Origin: Mucilaginibacter sp.
GTDB lineage: Bacteria > Bacteroidota > Bacteroidia > Sphingobacteriales > Sphingobacteriaceae
Direction: 5' to 3'
Assembly (NCBI GenBank): GCA_028288305.1
Contig: JAQBOA010000098.1
Span: forward strand, 1-52,020
DNA length: 52,020 nucleotides
Each line of letters begins with the position of its first letter. The stretch's first letter is position 1. Position numbers and translations under genes: made by a program. Below, piece by piece: positions 8,318 to 17,967 of this stretch. Under the pieces are notes generated by a model. That model did not search any database and was not told the DNA's origin. It saw nothing but the letters and a program-made list of their open reading frames with translations.

Positions 8318-8404
8318 TTGGTGCCCTTTATGAAATTTCTTAGTGCCCTTTGTGTTAAAGATTAAACCACGAAGGACACAAAGCAGTCACTAAGGGCACT
8401 AAGA
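8318..8404. repeat. TTAGTGCCCTTTGTG inverted repeat
   Basis: CTTAGTGCCCTTTGTG is mirrored by CACAAAG and by CTAAGGGCACTAAG, with CCACGAAGGACACAAAG in between. It lies in the 524-bp spacer 8101-8624, which otherwise holds only a small TGCCGAA/TTCGGCA hairpin at 8534-8552 and no ORF or RNA gene that I can see. Confidence 0.6.
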
Positions 8405-8624
8405 CCAAATGTTATTTTTACATATTTTCAAGTCTAGTCTTTTGAGACAGCCCCCCCCTTTATGAAAAGTAGGCGATAGAAGGATTGGCTACATGGAAAT
8501 TGTCTACCAGGCATGCGTGAATATCCTGTGGGATGCCGAAATAAATTCGGCAAGACCGGCCTCCTCTAATACCGAATTTCTATTTCTGAGCAGATAGCTT
8601 ATCAGTAAAAAAGATCTTTACCTC

Positions 8625-9962
8625 TTAAAATACTTCATTTAAATTCAGAAAGAATCCTCTGTTACCAAATTTGCCAAAGGCGTAATCGAGGTCGAGGTTG
8701 GTGCGGGTAACTTTGCTGAACAACACGCGTAAACCGCCGCCGCCCCCCGGCTGAAATACCTGGAATAGCCTGGTGCCCTGTTGGTCATTAGCGGTTTGCA
8801 TATTAACAAAAGTGACACCGCTAATAAATTTGTTTTTTAATATAGGGAAGCGAAATTCGGCTTCTGTGTCATTAAACTGCGTGCCTTTAAAGTATTGCCC
8901 GGTATACCCCCGTCCGCTTTTAAAGGCGCCATCACGGGCTGTACCGGGTAGTTCCAGATAAGGAATTGTACCGCTGAGCAGGTATGAGCCCCAGTTCCAG
9001 AGTGCCAGTACAGTCTCGGGGTTCACGTCCGACAGGCTAATATATTTCCTGAAGTCGGTAGTAAATTGTACGGAGTTTTTTGTGCTTCCTATCCATGTTT
9101 GATTAACCCTAAAGCCCGCATCAAAATAAATACCTTTATAAGCACGGTTTTGATTATCACGGGAGGTATATTCCACATTAAAAAGAAAGCCGTTTGCAGA
9201 GTAATGATCCTGGGGAAATCCATAGCGGTTATTATAAACACTTAAGGGTGTTGAGTTATTGGCAGCATTTTCACCTTCCTCAATATTACGCCTGACATCA
9301 AACGATGCCCCGGCTCCGACAAAGAGATTTTTAGCTACTTCTTTATAAATTTTTTCCCTGAAATTAAAGTAAGTAGAATGAATGGCATAACCTTTATGGG
9401 TGGGATCTGCCAATACCTGGTCTGCAGCGCTTCCCTCGTTCTTACCCACGCCTATCCCGAATCCCTCGTCGGGCGTCACGCTTTTTGACACTACAATATT
9501 GCCCTGTAAATTCCATTTATTGCCGGGCGTGAATATATTATGATTGATGTAAAAATAAATGATGCCCTTTGTGGTAATAGAAGCCGATGTTGACCCAACA
9601 GAAAGGAGTGTATTAGGATCATTACCCAGCCTTATGCCTGCTACTGCTTTAATTCCGGCCTGAGCGCCAATAGTGGGGTTAGCCGCAATGTTAGGGACAA
9701 TAATTATACCTGAACTTTTGTGCGCTGTGTCGGCTTTCTTTTTAGGATGGAAAACACTACGGATTAAATCGCCAAAATCATATTGATTATTGAGGTTATA
9801 CGTCTGTGGTTGAATCTTTTTACCTTTAGCGCCTAATGAATCTGCTTTAAGGGAATCAACAGGAACATTAACCTGACTATAAGCAAAAACATGTATGCTT
9901 AAAAACAAGACCAGCAATAAAAGCTTTAATAAAAACTTGCTATAGATTGTACTTTGTTGCAC
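8625..9962 (-). CDS. BamA/TamA-type outer-membrane beta-barrel protein
   Basis: 445 residues. The signal peptide is at about residues 1-29 (LLKLLLLVLFLSIHVFAYSQ). A short disordered linker follows, then a barrel of alternating strands. The segment SGRGYTGQYFKGTQFNDTEAEFRFPI resembles the loop-6 (V)RGY motif and following strand of Omp85 proteins, and the chain ends in the aromatic pattern GFFLNLNEVF typical of outer-membrane barrels. There are no POTRA domains, so this is a short Omp85 or surface-antigen type protein. Role unknown; may export or anchor a partner lipid or protein. Confidence 0.8.
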   Translation of the reverse strand: MQQSTIYSKFLLKLLLLVLFLSIHVFAYSQVNVPVDSLKADSLGAKGKKIQPQTYNLNNQYDFGDLIRSVFHPKKKADTAHKSSGIIIVPNIAANPTIGAQAGIKAVAGIRLGNDPNTLLSVGSTSASITTKGIIYFYINHNIFTPGNKWNLQGNIVVSKSVTPDEGFGIGVGKNEGSAADQVLADPTHKGYAIHSTYFNFREKIYKEVAKNLFVGAGASFDVRRNIEEGENAANNSTPLSVYNNRYGFPQDHYSANGFLFNVEYTSRDNQNRAYKGIYFDAGFRVNQTWIGSTKNSVQFTTDFRKYISLSDVNPETVLALWNWGSYLLSGTIPYLELPGTARDGAFKSGRGYTGQYFKGTQFNDTEAEFRFPILKNKFISGVTFVNMQTANDQQGTRLFQVFQPGGGGGLRVLFSKVTRTNLDLDYAFGKFGNRGFFLNLNEVF

Positions 9963-10241
9963 TAATAAATTATAAACCTGTAAAATTTTAAACAGGCATG
10001 CAAATTAAATATTTGATGCTAAAAAATTAAGTCATCAGAAAAAAAGTTTTTTTTAATAGATGTTTAAATAATAATATTTTTATTTTACTAATAATCAATC
10101 AGTTATCATAAGTTTACTGTTCCACACTGTTTCAATTAATTTCACAAACAATTCATTTACAACAGCATAACTTATTTTGCGTTCCAGATGTTCCATCTGC
10201 TTTTTTTGGAACACCTGTGTGCAATTCCCTGGGCATGAGCA

Positions 10242-11795
10242 TTAGCGAACCCACCCTTCAATTTGCAAGAACTTAATCAAAAGTGGATTATCAGCCGAAG
10301 TGGGCGGAATCCAGGTGCTGATTGGCTCACGTGTCCACCAAAGGCCCTGTGGATTGCCCGGCTTCGCAAACTTATAGCGATATAATACAGCCCGGATATA
10401 TCGGGGCGGCTTGCCTGGAAAGGGATTTCCGGCAAATAAACTTACAGCGCCGGGATCATTATGAAGGAGTTTCCACACCAGGTTTATTGTCCACGGATAT
10501 TGATCCGGAGTCGACATGGCAGCGAACCACATTTGCCAGTCTAAATGCGGTTGGTAAGGAGCTATTTGCGGAGGTTGTTTGTTAAGCAATACGGGCAGGG
10601 CTTCGTAGATATACGGTTTCCAGTTGGCTTTTCCGCCCGTGGTATCGTCCATTGTGCCTTCAAATACCACGTTCAAGCGTTCCTGTCCCACCGTTCCAAA
10701 TGCACCATAGGTATTTACGAGATCCAATGGGTCGAACGAGGTATTCATCACCTGCCCCGGGGATAGCAGGTTCAATGCAGGCTGAATGCTAAGGAGTGCA
10801 ACAATACCGGCAACTACCCAGGCAGTGGTTAGCATAGGTTTTGATTCTTCGGCACGTTCAGCAGCAGCTTCCGCCTTAGAAACAAGCCGCCGGGGAAGAA
10901 GTCTGGCCCAGAAGCCATCATCGAAACAAGCCAGCGCGGGGACAATAGTGAGCCAGTTTAAAAAGGAGAGGTTACCGCTAAGGATAATTACTATCTGGAA
11001 TAACACGATAACCAAACCCGCAATATGACGTGCAAGTCGCGGCCAGAATACGAACCACGGTGCGGCGAGTTCGGCCAAAAAATTCAACCAAACGCCAATT
11101 TTCAATGCTGCACGCGGCAGAAAATGAAACCATCGGCTCAATGGGCCGGGAATAGGCTGTGTTTCGAAATGGTAATAAAGGGCCGTAGCGTTACGCCATA
11201 TTTCATCTCCGCGGAACTTGATCATTCCGGAACCAAGCATGATACGGAAGGTGAGCCACCGAAATAAAACGATAATGGGAAAGGGTGGCGGACGCTTGGG
11301 GAACGGACGCATATCAAGCAACGGACAGAGAAAGATTGCGAGAAACCCGGTTTCAGTAAGCTGTATCTCCCAACCATATCCATACCAATCTTGTCCGGCG
11401 TGAACAATGGACATGTAGAGAAACCAGAGCGCACCAAGCAGCGGCGCGTTGACATAGCCTGCTACTACTATGCAAGAAAGTATAAATCCAATCCAGGAAA
11501 CTGTTAAAAGCGCTGTATCAGAATGCCAAAACCAAAAAACTGATGGCAGCCGCACGAAGCCGGCTCCATCTGACCCTAATGCACGGCTCACCAGCATTAA
11601 ATAATTCCCAACGGGAAGGAGACCATTAGCACCTATCAAGGGAACTATCTGATTAATTGCCACGAGAAAGGCTACAGCGTAGATTACTCCCAGCAAGCGA
11701 AGGATGACAAAGCGGGTAAGCCAATAGGTGGGAAGGGTATCCCGCGCAGGAGCAACGCCTTCATATCCGTTATCCGCTTCGTTTTCTGCCTCCAT
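10242..11795 (-). CDS. Lipase maturation factor family membrane protein
   Basis: 517 residues with several membrane helices (RFVILRLLGVIYAVAFLVAI at about 28-47, GLVIVLFQIVIILSGNLSFL further on). The segments IMLGSGMIKFRGDEIWRNATALYYHFETQPIPGP and SGNLSFLNWLTIVPALACFDD match the lipase maturation factor family (LMF1-like). In animals these assist folding of lipases; the bacterial role is not established. The gene is noticeably more GC-rich than its surroundings, which hints at transfer. A repeated ATTAATAGTA site lies upstream. Confidence 0.85.
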   Translation of the reverse strand: MEAENEADNGYEGVAPARDTLPTYWLTRFVILRLLGVIYAVAFLVAINQIVPLIGANGLLPVGNYLMLVSRALGSDGAGFVRLPSVFWFWHSDTALLTVSWIGFILSCIVVAGYVNAPLLGALWFLYMSIVHAGQDWYGYGWEIQLTETGFLAIFLCPLLDMRPFPKRPPPFPIIVLFRWLTFRIMLGSGMIKFRGDEIWRNATALYYHFETQPIPGPLSRWFHFLPRAALKIGVWLNFLAELAAPWFVFWPRLARHIAGLVIVLFQIVIILSGNLSFLNWLTIVPALACFDDGFWARLLPRRLVSKAEAAAERAEESKPMLTTAWVVAGIVALLSIQPALNLLSPGQVMNTSFDPLDLVNTYGAFGTVGQERLNVVFEGTMDDTTGGKANWKPYIYEALPVLLNKQPPQIAPYQPHLDWQMWFAAMSTPDQYPWTINLVWKLLHNDPGAVSLFAGNPFPGKPPRYIRAVLYRYKFAKPGNPQGLWWTREPISTWIPPTSADNPLLIKFLQIEGWVR

Positions 11796-11825
11796 TTGCA
11801 GTTCCTTATATTAGGTACGTTTGTT

Positions 11826-11854
11826 ATTAATAGTACATCAGTACATTAATAGTA
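11826..11854 (-). promoter_or_regulatory. Dyad and direct repeats upstream of the lipase maturation factor gene
   Basis: ATTAATAGTA occurs at 11826-11835 and again at 11845-11854. The stretch between forms an imperfect 23-bp dyad (TTAATAGTAC / GTACATTAA, 11827-11849). It lies 31-59 bp upstream of the start codon. This could be an operator for an unknown regulator. Confidence 0.4.
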
Positions 11855-11900
11855 GGATTATGGTTTGTGAAATTGATCCTATTTGTAATTCGAAAAAGGA

Positions 11901-12083
11901 TTAAGCCTTCTCCTTGTTTTCCTTTTTAAAATGCGCGCGGGCTTGTTTAAGGCCGGTAGCGATGGCTTCGCCTTCATTGCCGGTTGTTTTCAGCACTTCG
12001 TTAGCGATCTCTGTCGCCTTATCCCGGATCTTCTTTGGCTGATTTTTGTAAGATGGTGGGTAATCTCCGTTATACCAGGGCAT
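11901..12083 (-). CDS. Small YdaT N-domain-like protein
   Basis: 60 residues from the ATG at 12083 (MPWYNGDYPPSYKNQPKKIR). The pattern MPW..DYP.S.KN......(K)A..IAN.....G.EG.AI..G..(K)A resembles the N-terminal domain of Bacillus subtilis YdaT, a general-stress protein, without its second domain. Cytoplasmic, function unknown. An upstream in-frame codon gives a longer reading, but the MPW start is the family start. A frameshifted copy lies at 19430-19568. Confidence 0.75.
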   Translation of the reverse strand: MPWYNGDYPPSYKNQPKKIRDKATEIANEVLKTTGNEGEAIATGLKQARAHFKKENKEKA

Positions 12084-12110
12084 AGTTTTAATCTTTATGT
12101 TATAACAGTA

Positions 12111-12135
12111 GAACAGCAAACTTAGTTTTGCTGTT
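12111..12135. promoter_or_regulatory. Inverted repeat GAACAGCAAA / TTTGCTGTTC upstream of the YdaT-like gene
   Basis: 10-bp arms with a short spacer, 28 bp upstream of the start codon. The same palindrome is kept in the degenerate copy (19596-19621), so it is part of the duplicated unit and may be an operator. Confidence 0.5.
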
Positions 12136-12183
12136 CCAGATTATTTACGTTGACAAAACCTACTCTTTTTTAAACGTTTGATC

Positions 12184-13152
12184 TCACCATTTGTCCAGCC
12201 CCAGCAGTTTTTTTCCTAAGGATGAAAGTTCCGCAATTGGATACTTTTGTTCTCTTTTCAGCGGGTCACCGGGAAAGGCATAGCCTTCTGGTGCGTTTCG
12301 TTCTTTCCAGGAAGAGATTCTCCATTGACGGATGTCCTCGTTGTCTTCGTCTGCCGGCATCATCGATATGTATTGAGCTGTGCGAACTTTATCAACGCTA
12401 TTATTAACCCGGATGCCATGTGGCTGCAAACTGTTAAAAATTAACAGGTCTCCTGCTTCCATTTTTACTTTTGTGGGTATAAAGCCCGTAGTATCTGGTT
12501 TAAAATGATCACGGTCATCGGGTTGTGTCAGTTTCCACTCATCATAAGTACGGAACAATTCGGGGATACACTGGAAACCGCCCATGTTTTCATCAGTTTG
12601 ATCAGCTAAGGCTAAAACACCCTGTACATTTTGCGGCTTGGTTTCCGGGTCATAGTCCCAATGAATGAAACCTTTATATTCATGACCGGGACGTATCGGA
12701 AAATTCAGATTAGCCCGATCAATGGTAACCCATAGTTTATCCGTTCCCCATACATCTGCAAATGCATCGTGAATTCTCTGACTCTGACGGTTATCCCACA
12801 ACAACTGATTATTATAAACTTCAACCATACCTGTATTATTCAGTTCCTTCATTTTCATTTCTGATAATGGGGCAGTATACCAGGTTTCGGGTTTGTTGGG
12901 GTCTTTTCCTTCATACTCCCATAAAAAAGCTGCAGTTTTTTGGGCTTGTTCTCGAGGAATGACCTGTTTGATGACCACATAACCGTTTTCAATCCAGAAT
13001 TTCCAGTCATCCTCCGTAAGCACTTTTAGCGGTTCGCCGTTGCAGCGATCACTCAATTTGAGTTTGCTGCTGGTAGCTGTGGATGGATTCCCAGGGATCT
13101 CTTTATGCGCCGTATTCACTCCGGTTGCAGGCGCCATAGTTGCTTGTTCCAT
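12184..13152 (-). CDS. Phytanoyl-CoA dioxygenase (PhyH) family protein
   Basis: 322 residues. Fe(II)/2-oxoglutarate dioxygenase: the iron ligands are H164 and D166 in GFIHWDYD and H245 in LQPHGIRVNN, and R257 (KVRTAQ) is placed to bind 2-oxoglutarate. The first 30 residues are low-complexity. The family hydroxylates diverse small molecules; the substrate here is unknown. It is divergently transcribed from an AraC-type regulator 142 bp away, the likely controller. Confidence 0.9.
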   Translation of the reverse strand: MEQATMAPATGVNTAHKEIPGNPSTATSSKLKLSDRCNGEPLKVLTEDDWKFWIENGYVVIKQVIPREQAQKTAAFLWEYEGKDPNKPETWYTAPLSEMKMKELNNTGMVEVYNNQLLWDNRQSQRIHDAFADVWGTDKLWVTIDRANLNFPIRPGHEYKGFIHWDYDPETKPQNVQGVLALADQTDENMGGFQCIPELFRTYDEWKLTQPDDRDHFKPDTTGFIPTKVKMEAGDLLIFNSLQPHGIRVNNSVDKVRTAQYISMMPADEDNEDIRQWRISSWKERNAPEGYAFPGDPLKREQKYPIAELSSLGKKLLGLDKW

Positions 13153-13270
13153 AATCTTATTTTTTATAAATGGTTTTACAATACAAAGATGCCGCTAAAT
13201 CGGGTATGGACTTTTCCCTATAATGATGATTTTTTGCTCTGTATTGACTAAATTTAGAACTTGGTTTTGC

Positions 13271-13278
13271 TACGTTTG
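13271..13278 (+). promoter_or_regulatory. -7 box of the AraC-type regulator gene
   Basis: TACGTTTG is a perfect TAnnTTTG match, 16 bp before the start codon, giving a very short leader. Confidence 0.55.
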
Positions 13279-13294
13279 AAATTTAAAAGCGCAA

Positions 13295-14140
13295 ATGAAA
13301 ATTCAAAAGGAGGAAGTGTTAATAGAGCCGGGGCACTCATTCAGGGTATTTTCACCCAGTTTGAGGAATTATTTTTATTGGCATTACCACCCGGAATATG
13401 AACTGATCTTTATTGAAGGGCTTACAGGCATCCGGCATGTTGGTCAGCATATATCCAGCTTTATGGAGAGCGACCTTGTTTTCATTGGATCAAATATACC
13501 GCATCTTAATTTTGATTATGGATTGATGACTGATTACCAGCAGATTGTTGTGCAGCTAAAGGAGAGCTTTTTGAAAGATACTTTAATTGGTACTGCTGAA
13601 TTCACAAATATACAGCTACTGTTTAAACGATCGGTTTATGGCATTTCCTTTCAGGGTGAAACTAAAAAACGGGCAGCAAAAATGTTAAAAGAGGTTCAGC
13701 GGTTAAATAGTTTTGAGCGCCTGATAATGTTGCTGGAAATATTTAACCTGCTGGCACAAAGTGATGAATATATCCAGCTAAATGAGGAAGATACCAGCGT
13801 GAAACTTTTCTTAAATGACAAGCTTCGGATGGGTAACATCTATGATTATATTCATCATCACTATTATAAAAATACTGACGTTAATGAAATTGCAGATAGA
13901 ATAGGTTTGAGCACTGCTGCATTTTGCAGGTATTTTAAAAGACAGACAAATATGACGTTTACAGATTTTGTGAACCAATACCGGATCAACCATGCAAAAA
14001 CGATGTTGTTACAAGATATTAACGTATCAGAGGCTTGTTACAGTGTTGGGTTCCAGAGTTTATCTTATTTCAATAAACTTTTTAAAAAACTTGTTGGGTG
14101 TGGTCCGCTTGAATTCAAAAAACAATTTGCCAATTCTTAA
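13295..14140 (+). CDS. AraC family transcriptional regulator with cupin sensor domain
   Basis: 281 residues. The N-terminal cupin domain covers about residues 10-100 (WHYHPEYELIFIEGLTG, then NIPHLNFDYGL), a likely ligand pocket. The C-terminal double helix-turn-helix is at about residues 180-280 (DVNEIADRIGLSTAAFCRYF, then VSEACYSVGFQSLSYFNKLF). This layout is typical of activators of sugar or secondary substrate genes. Divergent to the PhyH dioxygenase, which is its most probable target. A terminator follows at 14307-14341. Confidence 0.93.
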   Translation: MKIQKEEVLIEPGHSFRVFSPSLRNYFYWHYHPEYELIFIEGLTGIRHVGQHISSFMESDLVFIGSNIPHLNFDYGLMTDYQQIVVQLKESFLKDTLIGTAEFTNIQLLFKRSVYGISFQGETKKRAAKMLKEVQRLNSFERLIMLLEIFNLLAQSDEYIQLNEEDTSVKLFLNDKLRMGNIYDYIHHHYYKNTDVNEIADRIGLSTAAFCRYFKRQTNMTFTDFVNQYRINHAKTMLLQDINVSEACYSVGFQSLSYFNKLFKKLVGCGPLEFKKQFANS

Positions 14141-14306
14141 AATTGACAATCGCTTGCATCATTTCTAAGTTAACAACCACATCATAATGCCTTCTATCTA
14201 TAGATTTAGGTTGTTTGTCGATTATAGTTGTTGATGGCGTGCAGTTAAGGTAAGTTTATGATTCATTTGACAGGTATTCCCACTTGTCTTTGTGATAAGG
14301 TTTAGG

Positions 14307-14346
14307 AAAGGCATCCAAACAGCGAGTGTAAGGGTGCCTTTATTGT
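14307..14346 (+). terminator. Hairpin after the AraC-type gene
   Basis: 10-bp stem AAAGGCATCC / GGGTGCCTTT (one G:T pair) with a 15-nt loop, then a T-rich stretch interrupted by A and G. Confidence 0.5.
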
Positions 14347-14404
14347 TTTCCCGTCCACGCAGGTCTGTCAGAGACGACCCTACTCAGAACAAAAAAATCA
14401 GTAC

Positions 14405-15751
14405 TTAGTATTCGTAAATTGCGTAGGCCCAGGGTTCTATCGTTTGTGGTTTGGAAGTGAGCTGTACCCTTGCATGCCTGAACACGTTGTAGGCACTGCC
14501 CGTCAGGCTGCCATCGGTGAGTGAAATATTTTGCCGGCTTGCGGAAAGATTTAAAATAACGAGAACCTTTTTACCCGCTTTCTGCCTTGTGAACGCATAA
14601 ACCGCTTTGTCATCGCCTAAATGAACTTTATGAAATGAGGCATCGGGTGCAAGGGCGCTGTTGTTCATGCGCAGGGCGATGAGCGTTTTATAAAAGGGGG
14701 CTCTTGCAAAATTTTTGAAGACGATGGTATCCTTGTTGAAAAACTTAATTGCCCTGAGGACGGGTTCTTCCTGACCGCTGTAGATTAGCGGTACATTGTG
14801 GGGCATGGTAAAAGTAAACACAGCGAAGGGGGCATGCACCAGTCCCGGAAATATGCCATAGTCGGCGCCGTTGTCGCTATTTTCGTCGTGGTTGCTGGTG
14901 AACAATAGCTCCAGTGCATTTTTAGGATATTGACTGTCGTACTTCGCCTTGACGGTATCGAGCGTTGTGGCAGGGCGCTTACCTTTTGCAACCTGTATCA
15001 TGGCATGGAACATTTCCCAGGCGTAAGTAGCATCGAAGCCGGCAGGATGCAGGTAAGTTTTATCGCCTTCGGCAAGCATAAAAACGTATTTCTTTTTTCG
15101 TAACTCACTGATGCATCTTTTCCAGAAACTGCCTGGTATATTCCAGGCCACATCGCAACGGAAGCCATCGATATTGCAGGTACGTAACCAAAATTTCATT
15201 GCAGCGATCATGCTGTCCTGCATTACCACATTTTTATAGTCGAGTTGGCGCACATCGTCCCAATTGTATGGAACAGCAGCTTTGCCGGTGCTATCCTTAA
15301 CGAAAAAATCAGGGTGGGTTGTGAGCCAAATGTTATCGGCGCCGGTATGATTTGGCACCCAATCGATAACCACTTTCATGCCGAGCGCGTGAGCTTTTGC
15401 CACCAGCTGCCTGAAGTCGTTTAAGTTACCGAATTCAGGGTTAATTGCCGTGTAGTTAGCAACCGCATAATAACTGCCAAGCAATCCTTTACGGCCGACC
15501 TTGCTGATAGGATTTATGGGCATAAACCAAAGCGTTTGCACCCCCATGTTTTTTAAGCGGACAAGGTGTTTTGAAAAGGCATTGAACGTGCCTTCGGGAG
15601 TGTATTGCCTTACGTTTACCTCGTAAACATTCCCGTTCATGATCCAGGCGGGATGGCCGTCGATAACTCGTTTACTTTTAGGAGCCGGAGACTGACAAAG
15701 CGATACGGCGCAAAAGGCTATAAATAATAGCAGGCAAAATAATCTCTTCAT
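14405..15751 (-). CDS. Secreted GH13 alpha-amylase family glycosidase
   Basis: 448 residues. The signal peptide is at residues 1-20 (LLLFIAFCAVSLCQ). GH13 barrel motifs are present: DWVPNHTG (region I), GFRCDVAW with nucleophile D200 (region II), MLAEGD with acid/base E228 (region III) and TSNHDEN with D289 (region IV). A C-terminal beta domain starts at about residue 365. It should hydrolyse or rearrange alpha-glucans in the periplasm or outside. There is no SusC/D pair nearby, so it is not in a typical polysaccharide utilisation locus. The exact specificity cannot be read. Confidence 0.92.
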   Translation of the reverse strand: MKRLFCLLLFIAFCAVSLCQSPAPKSKRVIDGHPAWIMNGNVYEVNVRQYTPEGTFNAFSKHLVRLKNMGVQTLWFMPINPISKVGRKGLLGSYYAVANYTAINPEFGNLNDFRQLVAKAHALGMKVVIDWVPNHTGADNIWLTTHPDFFVKDSTGKAAVPYNWDDVRQLDYKNVVMQDSMIAAMKFWLRTCNIDGFRCDVAWNIPGSFWKRCISELRKKKYVFMLAEGDKTYLHPAGFDATYAWEMFHAMIQVAKGKRPATTLDTVKAKYDSQYPKNALELLFTSNHDENSDNGADYGIFPGLVHAPFAVFTFTMPHNVPLIYSGQEEPVLRAIKFFNKDTIVFKNFARAPFYKTLIALRMNNSALAPDASFHKVHLGDDKAVYAFTRQKAGKKVLVILNLSASRQNISLTDGSLTGSAYNVFRHARVQLTSKPQTIEPWAYAIYEY

Positions 15752-16031
15752 AAAGGGTAATATTGGTGAACGAAAATATGACTTTTTGAGCTTATCCTAT
15801 CTTATTATTTTATCCAAATACTGGGCCGGATCATTTGACTAATTCTATTGATTGTGGCAATATTTTAGGACGAAGTTACGCTATGCTACCTTCGACCAGA
15901 TTGGGTTTTGTTAAGACAAGACACCTTTTTTATTGTAACGAAATTTTTAAGGTTGAATAGTAATTTCTTTCTATGTGCGCCGTTTACAAATTTTAATTAA
16001 TTTACTTTTCCCAAAAACAAACTTACTTACT

Positions 16032-16634
16032 GTGAAAAAACACCTGCTTTTATTAACAATACTATGTGCCACAATTTACAGCGCTTCTGCACAGTATTAC
16101 AATAACACAAACAATAACGCACTTGCGCCAAAATTAGGCATTGGCGTAAGCTCTGGATTAACCGTGGGCGCGTTTTCAGGCGCTTACCCTGATGCTGGCG
16201 CCGTATCGTTAAATTTCGAACTTCCCATAAAAAAGTCGCAGATAAGCCTTCTGCTAACAACAGGTTATGATTTTTATGTGTCGCAGGGTGGCTATTCAGT
16301 CGGCTATGATGGTTATGGCTTGGGAGTTTCATCGTTTTCTTACGGTTCTGTTGCATCTTTCATACCGATAGAAGCGGGCTTAAAGATAAACCTTCCACAT
16401 AAATTTTTTATTGAAGGTTATGTAGGCGCTTCATTTAATGTTAATACCTACTCTTCGTACTATACCGGCAGAGAAACCGCGCTAATTTATTCCCCGGGTG
16501 CAGGTTATACATTCCCTATGAGCTATAATGGCAAATCCAACCTGGATCTTAGTCTGTTATATGAAAACCGGCCTGAACCGGGCGGCGGTTACAGCCAGGT
16601 GGCATTAAAGGCTCTTTGGAATTTTAGTTTGTAG
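16032..16634 (+). CDS. Outer-membrane beta-barrel protein, paralog of the gene at 35146-35715
   Basis: 200 residues from the GTG at 16032, which starts a signal peptide (KKHLLLLTILCATIYSASAQ). An upstream GTG at 15975 is less likely, because the paralog starts MKKSLLLL. The mature part is rich in Gly, Tyr and Ser and contains YGSVASFIPIEAGLKI and FFIEGYVGASFN, matched in the paralog by YGSIASFIPVEIGAKL and LYIEGDAGVSFY. It ends in the aromatic pattern ALWNFSL. Small eight- to ten-strand barrel; function unknown. Confidence 0.8.
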   Translation: MKKHLLLLTILCATIYSASAQYYNNTNNNALAPKLGIGVSSGLTVGAFSGAYPDAGAVSLNFELPIKKSQISLLLTTGYDFYVSQGGYSVGYDGYGLGVSSFSYGSVASFIPIEAGLKINLPHKFFIEGYVGASFNVNTYSSYYTGRETALIYSPGAGYTFPMSYNGKSNLDLSLLYENRPEPGGGYSQVALKALWNFSL

Positions 16635-16680
16635 AAATTAGCCGATATTCCCTTTAGCTGAGATGTTTAGAAAAGGGGCT

Positions 16681-16709
16681 GATGCTTACCAAGTTCAGCA
16701 TCTTTTTTT
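16681..16709 (+). terminator. Rho-independent terminator
   Basis: Stem GATGCT / AGCATC (16681-16686 and 16697-16702) followed by eight T. It ends the outer-membrane protein gene 47 bp after the stop. Confidence 0.7.
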
Positions 16710-16841
16710 TATTTGTTTTTCGGAACTTTTGAAAACTCCGGACGATTGCGCTGGAAAGTCATCTGGTAACGCAGGGTCCCGTACCGGAGACCATGCTGAG
16801 ACAAAGAGGGGCAAAAAAAATTTAAAAGCGATTTCCCTGCA

Positions 16842-17696
16842 TCATGCCCTTAATGCCCCAAATTTGCCGACCCTGTAATCCTCATATGCTTGTTCAATCT
16901 CCGCTTCCGTATTCATTACAAACGGCCCGGCCGATGCTACCGGTTCATTAAATGGAAGTGCATGGCCAAGCAAAATCGACGCGTCGCTTGTTGCTTCGAC
17001 CGTAATATCTTCCCCGTCATGATTGAATTCCACCAAACGCAATGACTTTGCAGGTTCACCATTAATAATCAGCTCACCTTTAATCAGATAGAAAAAAACG
17101 TTTTGGTCGGCAGGAATGGATTTTGTGAACTTTCCACCTTCCTTCATGTCAATTTGGTAAAGGCTGATATCTACCAACGGAACATATGCACCATCGGTGC
17201 CTTCCCATTTTCCGGCAATAATTTTAACTGATACCTTTCCGGCATCACTTTTAAAAACCGGTATGTCATTTTTTTGAAGGTCGCGATAATGAGGATCGAC
17301 CATTTTGAACTTTGCTGGCAGATTAACCCATAATTGCAGAATTTCAAGATCGCCGCCATGCTTTTTAAACTCTTCAGAAGATATTTCTGCATGGATAAGG
17401 CCCTTACCTGCAGTCATCCATTGAACCCCACCGGGAAGAATTGTTCCTTCAAAACCGCCGCTATCTTTGTGATAGATATCACCATCAACAACAATAGTTA
17501 CTGTCTCAAAGCCACGATGCGGGTGCGGCCCAAAAGGTAATCCGCTGTTGTGCGGCTTATAGTTTTGTGGCCCGTGATGGTTCAAAAATAAAAATGGGTC
17601 CAGGTAATCAATTGATGCAGTTGGAATGGCCCGGTAAGTAATCAAATTTCCTATCGGTTCATAAACTGCCTGATGTTGTTTGACTATAGTTTTCAT
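16842..17696 (-). CDS. Pirin family bicupin protein
   Basis: 284 residues. The N-terminal cupin has the pirin signature PFGPHPHRGFETVT and GLIHAE, giving metal ligands H58, H60, H102 and E104. The second cupin covers about residues 150-260. Bacterial pirins include quercetin 2,3-dioxygenases and regulators of central metabolism; the intact metal set fits an enzyme. The adjacent flavin reductase on the same strand, 271 bp away, may be transcribed first, but the gap makes an operon uncertain. Confidence 0.92.
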   Translation of the reverse strand: MKTIVKQHQAVYEPIGNLITYRAIPTASIDYLDPFLFLNHHGPQNYKPHNSGLPFGPHPHRGFETVTIVVDGDIYHKDSGGFEGTILPGGVQWMTAGKGLIHAEISSEEFKKHGGDLEILQLWVNLPAKFKMVDPHYRDLQKNDIPVFKSDAGKVSVKIIAGKWEGTDGAYVPLVDISLYQIDMKEGGKFTKSIPADQNVFFYLIKGELIINGEPAKSLRLVEFNHDGEDITVEATSDASILLGHALPFNEPVASAGPFVMNTEAEIEQAYEDYRVGKFGALRA

Positions 17697-17967
17697 TTTT
17701 TTACTTATTTCTTAATTACGTCCAACATTAAGAATAAATTATCAATAGACCTCTTGCTGGGCTTTATATGACAGAAATCTTATACAAATGGAGGATGGTA
17801 ACGATTAACAAAAATGCATAGGAGAAAGCACTCACAGCTAGCGCACGTGCGCCAGCGGCGGACATATATGCAGCAACGTCTCATCTTTAACATTTTTAGA
17901 AGATGAAAGTAGCTGCATAAGAAGACCTTATTTTCGGATAAGACTTTTGTTGTATGCGAGCGGCAGC

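Noticed and set aside
16663..16878. Open frame of 71 codons after the outer-membrane gene
   Set aside because: It spans a terminator and palindromic repeat sequence, overlaps the 3' end of the pirin gene on the other strand, and has no protein-like composition.
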